A DNA stretch of 64,000 nucleotides from Spisula solida (Eukaryota > Mollusca > Bivalvia > Venerida > Mactridae), in contig OX365945.1 of assembly GCA_947247005.1 (NCBI GenBank), forward strand, positions 33,100,551-33,164,550. Reading direction: 5' to 3'. Made by a program: the position numbers and the translations under genes. This document shows, piece after piece, positions 25,301 to 37,300 of the stretch. The notes under the pieces were generated by a model. That model saw only the letters and a program-made list of their open reading frames with translations, did no database searches and was not told the origin of the DNA. Positions within the stretch are counted from its first letter, which is position 1; each line of letters starts with the position of its first letter.

Positions 25301-28300
25301 CTTTCAGTGCTTTGATCAAAGTTGCAATGCTTTCAGTGCTTTGATCAAAGTTGCAATGCTTTCAGTACTCTGATCAAAGTTGCAATGCTTTCAGTACGCT
25401 GATCAAAGTTGCAATGCTTTCAGTACTCTGATCAAAGTTGCAATGCTTTCAGTGCTTTGATCAAAGTTGCAATGCTTTCAGTGCTTTGATCAAAGTTGCA
25501 ATGCTTTCAGTACGCTGATCAAAGTTGCAATGCTTTCAGTACGCTGATCAAAGTTGCAATGCTTTCAGCACTCTGATCAAAGTTGCAATGCTTTCAGTAC
25601 TCTGATCAAAGTTGCAATGCTTTCAGTACTCTGATCAAAGTTGCAATGCTTTCAGTACTCTGATCAAAGTTGCAATGCTTTCAGTACGCTGATCAAAGTT
25701 GCAATGCTTTCAGTGCTTTGATCAAAGTTGCAATGCTTTCACTACTCTGATCAAAGCTGCAATGCTTTCAGTGCTTTGATCAAAGTTGCAATGCTTTCAG
25801 TACTCTGATCAAAGTTGCAATGCTTTCAGTACGCTGATCAAAGTTGCAATGCTTTCAGTACTCTGATCAAAGTTGCAATGCTTTCAGTGCTTTGATCAAA
25901 GTTGCAATGCTTTCAGTGCTTTGATCAAAGTTGCAATGCTTTCAGTACTCTGATCAAAGTTGCAATGCTTTCAGTACGCTGATCAAAGTTGCAATGCTTT
26001 CAGTACGCTGATCAAAGTTGCAATGCTTTCAGTGCTGTGATCAAAGTGCTTAGTGTATAACAACAGCAATGCCCAGCAGTGAAACTTACCTCTCCTGTGA
26101 TAAGATGCTTGCCATCACCAGAAAATGCCAGGGATGTGAGAGTTTTCTTGGAAACATTAAATATATGACCTTGTTTGTTCTTCTTTGGATTGTATAACAC
26201 TACCACACATCTGAAAACATAGAAACCAAAATAATAAGTTGACAACAATTGAACTCAGACTCAATATGTCTTCTATTCAGTGACCCAACTTCAGTAATCA
26301 TCAGTTTCGAAGAATCTGGAAAGCTCTAGAAAATGGCACATTTAGTATTATTACCCTAACATTTTCATTGGAGGGTATGACTTGGCACAACTGGGAATTC
26401 AACTGGGACCCCTAGGTTACAAATAAAGCTAACCTAAACCACTCTACCTTGGTCACGGCACAAAGAAATAAATGTAGTAGAGAGATAAATTTGGGAATCA
26501 TTAAAGCAAAATATTTTATTATTATCTATAGTCATCTCTTCAGTTTGGAGAGATTTGATGCAATGTTTTACTGGTATGCTAATAGTGGACCATAATGAAA
26601 ATTGGTTAGCCAATTAAATTCGTTATTATCATTATGCTACATTTATAATATCAGTTGTAAATGAATTAGCACTGTGACCTGCTGTGATACCAAGCCACTC
26701 AGTCAACACTGACCTCTAGCCCTGCAGTATAAAACCCAGATAAATATGTCTCACTTTATATAGATTATATTTACTTAAGTCTGTCACTTAAGATATTATG
26801 TAATAATTCATATAGTATATGAAATAACCAAATAGCGACCCAGCTATCATCAACAGAATTCTGGCCCAACCCACTTTATACAGTGTATGTACTAAAAGAT
26901 TATAGAAACTAGCAGTAAACAACAAAGGTATTTATAAATTGGGAGATTTCGCACACAAATACTGTCAGACTAAATTGCAATCTGATTGAAATTGTTCTCT
27001 TTTTCTTGCAAAAAACATTCAGAGAATTTGCTGGAGAAAGAAATTGGCTTTCTCCACCCATACCTACTTACAATATAGTATTTTGGATTTTTTGCAGATG
27101 GTATGAACTGTAAACATTTTACAAATATTTCAAATCTGTAGTAGATATATAGCTCATAGAATTTGACCTGATCCTGACCTTTATGCATGAATTTATTACA
27201 AGGATCTTGCATTGAATAATGAATATATCAATTTCCAATTTCCGCAAGCAAGTCCTTTAGATCTGTGTTTGCATTATACATCGGAGGTCCTTGTGATACT
27301 CCTCCCTTATGAAAATATACACACCGGGTTATGAATATATATATATAGACAAGATATTAGCTGTTAAATTATGCTAATAGAAAAGGAGCTGTACCAGTTT
27401 CATTTTTAACAACTTTGGTATGATGCTTTCTTGGATCAAATCTCCGAGACCTCTCAAACGTGAAGAGGATGCTCCACCAGTAGGTCACACATCACAGCCA
27501 TGTATTAAGGCTCTATGGAGTAATGTCATTATGAGTTATTGATAAAACAAGGGACATACACAGGTGCTACTGTATTTTAGATACATGTACCCACTGAAGA
27601 AATAATAAGAACACCTTTATAACAAGGACATTATTATGCGCAAGTAGCACACAATATGTTACTGTATTCATTTCATGTTATCATGTCAATGTAAAACATA
27701 ATATATATATACTTCTAACAGATGGTACAATAATGGAATATAAATAAACAACAACCACCATAAACTCATTATACACATATCTACCTGAATGATGTTATCA
27801 GACAAGCAAACAATGCGGTAAAAACAAAACAAGCTGTGTTAAACTATAGTAGGGTTTTTGACACAAAAACGTATGTCTCCCACAAGGGGCCATAACTCCG
27901 GCAAAAATGATGACATACCTAAAATTCATGACAATTATGCACTACTAAGACTTGGTATCATTCATCAAGGGTTGCCCAAGCTTGAAAATAAGACGCAAGT
28001 CTGCTTTTACACATCCCTATACACCAAAACTCCATTTCACACATTGTTCTATTCTTAAAATTCATCATTTGAAATTTCAAATGACCATATCAATATAATG
28101 TCAATACTCAGTATTTTTTTACCGAATGAAAATGTGCAGAAAATCTCACTTTCTTTTTTAGTGCTGCAAGTCTGGATTTCCAGATAACACATTATTCCGG
28201 AATTGTTAAGCCCCCCCACCAGCCAGCTATAAAATGACGTTATCAAACAGATAAAATTAGGTGGTTAAAACAATACAAGAGTTATGATATAAACTACAAG

Positions 28301-31300
28301 AATAAAACACCTCAGTAAATCAATCAGCGAGCTTATAAAGGTGTAACAATATGGAAAAATCTGCACTCCAGCATAACACACAAAATTCACCTACTAAATT
28401 CATCATCCAACTGTTATACCAGAAAAGATGCTATGATTAGATAAACAGCATGACTTAACAGTGAATGAAATCTACATATAATTATACCTGGGATGATACG
28501 AACACAGAGTAACAAGTGTCATCGAGTTTTATCTACACACTATTATAATTACTCATTTCTGATTCATTTACCATATTAAATAATATTATTGATCAGTCAC
28601 CATTTCGGTTGCTATTTTATTTTTTTTCTAGAAAAAAACCCTGACACATTCATAATATATATGAATTTTGCATCCTAGCATATGCATTCAGATTCTGACT
28701 TCTAAGTACCCAGTAAAAACATAATGTACAGTGTACTTGGGAATTGCATGCAGTGCTACAGCAGATAATTCTTGTTTGAAGATTTTCTGAAGTGTGCCAC
28801 TAGTCAGGGGTTAAAAATGGTAAAGTCATTATCTAAAGTGAAAATTTAAGACCAGGGTTACTCTGACGAGTTATAACATCCCCACTCGAGTCATAACATC
28901 CCCACTTGAGTTATAACATCCCCAGACAGATGTAGATTATCGAGGATGGTGGAGGGGGGGGGGGGGGTATTGTTCAAAAAGGGAGAAGGGGGGGGGGGTT
29001 ATTTTTCAAAATTGCTATCAACAAAAATTTCAGTCATATGAAGTCTTTATATCTGAGAAGTCGTGCACACAAACCTGCCTCTTGTCATACAGTGCTTAAT
29101 ATATAATGGTTAATGGTCCAATCCCCATGACAGATGATTCTGGTGGAGCTGACTGTGCCTTGGGAGGAGAGAAATTAGAAGAGGTTTATGAGTGGAAAGG
29201 AACCAAGTTCCCTGATCTGGCAGAAGCTTGTACCAGCAATTTAAAGGATGTAAAACAAGAGGTTTTCCAGTGGAAGTAGCCAACTAATCATAACAATTAT
29301 TATATTCAATATCAATTTAATAACCACACACCCTCACCTGAGTACATGCTATTACTGCATATATTTTAAGGGTGTGTATTCAATGCACCCTTAAAACTAT
29401 CAGCAAAACAATTTCAGTCTTCAATCCTAAATTGAATGACTCAACATTAAATTTCTCATCACCTTATTTAGGTTTACATAATTTACATATAATTCTCTTT
29501 TATTTATAGCAATATGATACCTGATAACATATGTTATATGCATACTGAAAATTATTTCAAAAGGATATAATTATACAATTTTACTATTCCAGTCAAGCTT
29601 TCTTAAATAACCACAAGTTACTAACGCTGAGCCTCAGCAAAGGCCTTCAGCTAATCAGTATGCAAACTGCACAGTGCACTGCATAATATATAGTTTGGAG
29701 TTTAAGATTCGTACACATATTTGAAGGATTTCTAATCTTAATGGGGATGAATTAGGACTTGCACACTGAGTGTAATGTACTAAACGAATATGGTTATAAG
29801 CAGAATGGCACTGTCAGACTTCCATAGTTAACGGTTGAACGCTAGAATGCTCAAATTTGGATAAGTCACTACTCACTTAGAATACCATCGACACTAAAGA
29901 ATATTGCACACTTGATCAAGGTCTTGCACAACTTTTTGGGCCCGATGACCCCTTCAAAGAGAGCTAGGCTTAGAACGTAGATTTGTCAAAACAGAAATTA
30001 TTAGTACTCAGGTTACATTTGTATACCACACGTACATTTCCTATATTTACGTTAGAACAATATAAAGTAAGCAAACATTCAGAAAGATGGGCAGCCAATG
30101 AAAACATGTTTTACAAAATATTTGAACATGTTTTACAAAATATTTGACCAATAAACAAAGAGAACACAAACAAAGCCTAATTGAATCAACAGCCTTTTCA
30201 TTATTACTATTTTTTATACATATTTTTTTTGACGTTTCACTGACACAGTTGTTATCATGCTTGGTCATTCCGTTTTATCGCTGCCTAATTGGCCAATGTC
30301 ACGGTCATCTCTGGCTTTGAGCGAATTCAGTATTATTATAAAATTTAATTCATACATTCATGATTGTATGTTACTATAATTATCAGTGATTTTTTTCGCT
30401 TCTTTGGGAAAGGGTCCGGGTCTGTTCAGATTGGGAATTTTCGCGTCGTGACAACTTGAAATTGGGAATTTTCATGAAGTAGAAAGGCCAAATAAAACAG
30501 AAAAAGAGATTACATGTGACTGTTTACTGGTTTCTGTAAACTTTTATGCTTGACCCCTTGTCAAAAATGCTCATAACTTTGTCATTTTATGACCGATTTT
30601 GAAATAAAAAAAATTTAAATGTTCATTGGGAATTTTCCCTTCAAATTTGGGGAAATTATAGCTTTTTTCTAATTGGGAAGGTACCGTTTACCGGTAGCAA
30701 ACAAAGAAGGAAAACAATCACTGAATTATATACCTGTGTTATGACTTGAATCACTTAATCTGTGTGGTAAGGTCTGACAGACAGGTAGAAAACACCTTGC
30801 TACATTAAATCTAGTGATTTAATTGTACATAGATATAAACACATCAGACATGATTAGTTAATCTCTAATTCATGTGTGGAAGCTGAATCATAAACCAATT
30901 ACTACAGCAATCATAGAAACTCTAAGGTAAGGTAATCTAACCTCCAGTTATAATTGTAACAATGCAGACAACAGTAAATATCTATACCAGTGTATAACAA
31001 TATTACGTAACTTTGAGATTACTCAAGGCTACAAATACAAGACGAAATTTTCTTCGCGTCGAAAACAAAAATAGCCGTAAGTATTTGATTTCTATAACGA
31101 TTTCTATGAAACATATGCCAGTCTGAGGGGAAAAAGGAAACGAAATGTAGCATCCCATCAGCAACTAGACTATTTTCTCCAGCACCCTGTGAAACCTTGG
31201 AAAAGAAGACAGCTTGAAATTCCGAAGGTTTCACTGGGTGCTGATGCATTTAAAAGATGGTAAAACGCTTGTAGAGTTTAAACTGAATGAATTAAAAAAA

Positions 31301-34300
31301 CAAATATTTCCCAACAAGTAGAATACTGGAGTATATTATTATACATCAATATAGGATTTAACAAGAAAATATTTTATTACTCAACCTGACAACCTCCAAG
31401 ATGAGATAGTTATACTATCTTAAATAATGAGATCCAACCTCAGCCAAAACAAATAAAACTTTATCGCATCTACTTTCGTATCCTGTCTGTTTTTTATTAC
31501 CTAGCTAAAAAGCAAGTAATTATATGACTAAAATCAGCACACTGTCTGGGAGAGACCAGTCCACAAACTAAAGAATCTGATTGGTTAATGCTACAAAGTT
31601 AAAACTAATTGACCAATGGAAAGGCTTCATTCTGTGACTGGTCTTCGAACTTGAATAGGAACACCCATCTAAGCAGAATACTGGGATGGTATTCAATATT
31701 ATTGATATTCTTTAATTGGAGAACACATAGCCTGTTACTGACCAAGAGTTTAATAAGGTGTATCAATCTGATTGGTTGTTCTTATCCTTAAGTCAAGTAA
31801 GATCAATATTGAATGCCCCCTCCACCCCCAGTTTACTATTCAGCATGAAATCCATCCACTGTATCATATACATGTACAGTATGAATCCAGTCAACTCCTA
31901 TACATGTATATGCTATAATGACCAAATACATGTAATGTATAAGACATGAGTATCCTATCCATTTGTCAGAAGGAATAATTAACAACCAATTCACCTCCGT
32001 TCAACAACTTCTCAAGAACCATAATTTACTTCAGTGTTTTCCCAATGGGGGTCAGCAACTTACTAAGATGGCCTTACCAGTTGTCTGAAACATTAACAAC
32101 CAGAACTTGCACTTTCTTTTCCCAGCAACAAAAAACTTCTTCACAGAACTGTTTGATCAAAGCACTTACAAAAATATTAAATTTATATTCAAATTTAACT
32201 TCTTTAAATACATTCAAAGTTAACTTCTTTATACATGTAATTCTTTTACAACTACACAGTGTGGTGAATAGATCTGTGATACTAATAATGATACAGTTAT
32301 TGAACTCCTAGAAAACATATATGTACCCAATTGTATACACAGTTTATAGAATCATAAAGAATTTAAATTTTGACAAAAGTTCATTAAGTGCTTTGATAAA
32401 ACAGTAGCCACATGTGGAGGACATGACAGTCGTACGTAGTCGATGTCACAAAACACAGACAAACTAATAGCCGGCTCAATCTGAGAATCAAACCCAGATT
32501 GCCCGAGTGACAGATAGAGCCCTCTACTAACTACGCTGAGTGACAGATTTAAGCCTCTACCAACTACGCTGAGTGACAGATTAAGTCCTCTACCAACTAT
32601 GCCGAGTGACAGACTTATAGCCCTCTACCAACTACGCTTAGTGACAGATTAAGTCCTCTACCAACTACACTTAGTGACAGATTAAGTCATCTACCAACTA
32701 CGCTTAGTGACAGACTTATAGCCCTCTACAAACTACGCTTAGTGACAGATTAAGTCCTCTACCAACAACGCTTAGTGACAGATTAAGTCCTGTACCAACT
32801 ACGCTGAGTGACAGATTAAGTCCTCTACCAACTACGCTGAGTGACAGATTTATAGCCCTCTACCAACTATGCTGAGTGACAGATAAAGTCCTCTACCAAC
32901 TACGCTGAGTGACAGATTTATAGCCCTCTACCAACTACGCTGAGTGACAGATTTATAGCCCTCTACCAACTACGCTTAGTGACAGATTAAGTCCTCTACC
33001 AACAACGCTTAGTGACAGATTAAGTCCTCTACCAACTACGCTGAGTGACAGATTTATAGCCCTCTACCAACTACGCTGAGTGACAGATTAAGTCCTCTAC
33101 CAACTACGCTTAGTGACAGACTTATAGCCCTCTACCAACAACGCTTAGTGACAGATTAAGTCCTCTACCAACAACGCTTAGTGACAGATTAAGTCCTGTA
33201 CCAACTACGCTGAGTGACAGATTAAGTCCTCTACCAACTACGCTGAGTGACAGATTTATAGCCCTCTACCAACTACGCTGAGTGACAGATTAAGTCCTCT
33301 ACCAACTACGCTGAGTGACAGATTTATAGCCCTCTACCAACTACGCTGAGTGACAGATTAAGTCCTCTACCGACTACGCTAACTAAGAATCACGTATACC
33401 ATCTATTATCAAGTACATGTATTTATATGTAAACAAGTATAACTAGCACAATTATCTCTAACAAAGTTCATGTGAAAGGGAATCTCAAAGATCTCCAAGC
33501 CAAAAACCAGACAGCCAGAAAATCTCATAAAAGTGCAAGTGTTTATCATATGTATAGATATTATGAATAATGTCTACCAAAATTAATGGTGCAAAATCGA
33601 CCCTGCATCTCATCATATTTATATTAATATCATGTTTTCATATATATATAAATAAACCCAATCATACACAGAATATAACCAGTAAGCCAGAGAAAGTAGG
33701 TTTTGTAAAGATGAGTGTAGATTAAGAATATATATATCATAATTCTTGCATTAAGGTTATTATAAATATATGTATGTTGCTTGATCTATATAAGCATCCA
33801 GATCTTTCTACAAACGGGGCCGGGGTTTGGAAATTTTATTTATTTCGACAAATTAATGTCCTTCTATTCATATGCATAGTGCCAACCGGCTGTTTATTGG
33901 ATGAATGAAAAATAAAAACCTCCCATTCACCAATAGCATTTGCATATATATATGAATACCCCTTTCTCCTATAACCAACAGGTTGTTAAATTGATTACTT
34001 TGAAAAAAAAAACAAATAAAGGGGGCATTAAAAAATAGGGGACAGTGGGAATGATAATCCAAGAATTGATTTCTTCTGTCCTACTACTCCAGATTCCCAG
34101 GAATGAGTAAATCACAGGAGAATAGGTTGAATGAGAGGCAACAGGTATTGCCATACAACCCCCCCCTCCCCCCCCCCCCCCCCCCGGCGGTACATTATAC
34201 AAGTATGCAGTGAGATGTTGGGAACAAGTGCATGTAAGTGTTTCACTGTTTCACCTAGAGCACTGTACTTAGAGGTAATGTTAACATTCATCCACCAGAT

Positions 34301-37300
34301 GTTAGAACCCTTCTAGTGTTGACAGGTGATGTAAATAGCTTCAATCCACACATTACAGAACAAGAACCAGCAATTATAGCCATCACTAGACAGATAGCAA
34401 ACCATTCAACAAGAACCAGCAATGACAGATAGCAAACCACTCAATCTTCCTGGCCACACAAATATTCACAGTTATATTGAAGGTAAGAGACTTCCTAAGG
34501 GGCACATTGCTAGTATTATTGTCAAAGAGAGGACATTCTTCATGAGTGGGCCACTCAGGTGACATTGCACAGGTACTGCATGCGTTTTGATCACTCTGGA
34601 GAGGTTGCAGGTGTGGTAATGTTGGTTGCTCTAGAAAGGTTGCATGAATATTATTGCTCAGGTGGCTGTGGAGCAGTTGCAATGGTATTGCTTGCGGTCA
34701 TGCACTCTGAAATGGTTGCTTGGTAATGGTTGTTGGTCTGGTAATGTACGGGTATTAAAACTATTGTTTTTGAGTAGGTCAGACTGAATCTGGGGTGGTA
34801 TTCAATATTGATCTTACTTGACTTAAGGATAAGGACAACCAATCAGATCACGCCATATTGAACTCTTGGTCAGTAACAGGCGATATGATTGGCTATCCTT
34901 ATTCTTCAATTAAATAAGATCAATATTGAATACCTCCCCTGGACAGTTAATTATTTTTGTTTTCATGTATTTTAAGACAAAAATGAGGAAGTTACAGCCT
35001 TAAGGAGGGAGAATCACACCCTGACAGTTGAACAAAATTAATTGACTTAAGGACACTGTGAGGATATAACAATTGACCTGACAATACCAATTAAGGGACA
35101 GTGCTTTAACAATTGACCTGACAGTATCAATTAAGGGACACACTATCTAGCTATCAATTAAGGGACACACTATCTAGCTGATACAATCTTAACAAATCAT
35201 TATAATACAATGTATAAAATTAAAGAGAGTATCACAGTATTTATCTCACCATCATCACAGTGTGATATTATCATCAGATTGTATCAGATAAGTACACTTT
35301 ATAAATACACTATCAGATAACAGCAGTGCACTGTTCAAGCTTTCACTCTACACCAGTAATTGTAATAGTTAACCATGAAGAACCATGAAGCCTAAAGTCC
35401 CATTAATCTAGAAAGGCGCTTCGTTAATGGGTGGAGCGCTTTCCATGGGAGGTAATCCCTTCCCACTTTATTTAATTGTACAGTAGGTAACTGATTAAAG
35501 GTAGCATGTTAGTTTGTTACTTAGGCAATAGACCCCTGCCATCACACAGAATACTGTAAACCAAGATATTATTTCGTGCAATTTAGTTTTGCGGAGTTCA
35601 CGAGTGGTAGAATTTGGCAGAATTGAGTCGCTGTGAAAGTTCTAAAATCATTAATATGGTCATTGCAGGAAACTTAAAAACACGAAAGTTTGTAGTTGCG
35701 AATATGCCAACGATCAGCAAAACGCGAAAGTTAGTATTCGCGAAAGTAAATTGGTTCACAGTATATTGATATAAGATCATCATTTACCTAATTGAAGATG
35801 ACAGTTGGATATGACAAGTAATTATGCATCGAACACGACCACCTCAGGGGCAAACTGTTGAAGTTAGGGTCAGTAAACAGCCGGGACAGGTCATGTAATA
35901 TTGTATTCAATGATGTAAATTAGAACATAGATGACATCTCCATTTAGTGTTTCAATTCAGGATGGCTTACATTCATTTCTATGTGTATAGCTCTATTTTG
36001 ATTAATCTAAATTTTATTTGTAGTTATGAGGCTTTTACAAGCTAGCTCTGCACTCATCCATCCAAGAAATCATGTTCACACTCATTTTGCTAGCATTTAA
36101 CAAGTGCTTCCACTAAACTGGCCAACAAACTGGGCTTGCACTCATTCAGCACACTAATTCAGCCAGCTTTGCTTGCACTCATTCAGCAAACTGAGCTTGC
36201 ACTCATTCAGCAAACTTTGCTTGCACTCATTCAGCAAACTTCGCTTGCACTTATTCAGCAAACTGTGCTTGTACTCATTCAGCAAACTGTGCCTGCACTC
36301 ATTCAGCAAACTGTGCTTGCACTCATTCAGCAAATTTTGCTTGCACTCATTCAGCAAACTGTGCCTGCACTCATTCAGCAAACTGGGCCTGCACTCATTC
36401 AGCAAACTGGGCCTGCACTCATTCAGCAAACTGGGCTTGCACTCATTCAGCAAACTGGGCTTGCACTCATTCAGCAAACTGGGCTTGCACTCATTCAGCA
36501 AACTGGGCTTGCACTCATTCAGCAAACTGGGCTTGCACTCATTCAGCAAACTGGGCTTGCACTCATTCAGCAAGCTCAAATTTAAGTGTAACACTCTGTC
36601 TAACACATATAATAATAATGAATCCATGCTTCCATACCGTACTCTTACTCAAGATAACAACTTCAACTAAGTACATGTATATAATATTGAAGTACATGTA
36701 TATTATATTGAAGTATACATAATGTATATAATATTGAAGTACATGTATATAATATTGAAGTACGTGTATATAATATTGAAGTATATACTAGTATTGTAGA
36801 GCATCTACAATTCACAAACCAAGAACTTTACTTTCTTTAGAATACCAATGCACTATTAACTGATGAGATTGCACATTAGTAACAATAGCGTTATCATGAA
36901 GAGACAGATAATAGCTCTAATTAGGAGGACTGCTAATTTCAAACAGATTTGTGATGTATTTTTTAAGTTTTTTTATACTGAGTTAATAATGCACTGACAT
37001 CAGCTACTCATGTTCTGCAAAGGGAACATTTATAGCGAAACAGCTGACATGTTCAGCAAAGGGAAGAATGAAGTGCCACTCATGTTCTGCATAGGAAAGA
37101 ATGAAATGCCACTCATTTTTCTGCACTTTTTTTCAATCAAACAATTACTGTCATATCATTTACCAAACCTTTGTTTGACCCTGAGATAGCAACATTTGTT
37201 TAATATATACACCAGCTGTGGAGGATACTCTAGGTTCAGTATAATGGGAACAATATGGTGTTTAACTACTGAAGGACAATACAGCACTTCATCATAGAAA

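Noticed and set aside
20636..26050. CRISPR-like arrays of regular repeats
   Set aside because: Repeats are head to tail with no unique spacers, in an intron of an animal gene. They are minisatellites.
36136..36670. Three overlapping long frames on both strands with 8-residue repeats (such as ALIQQTGL)
   Set aside because: All come from the 24-bp minisatellite. Openness in several frames at once shows it is a period effect.
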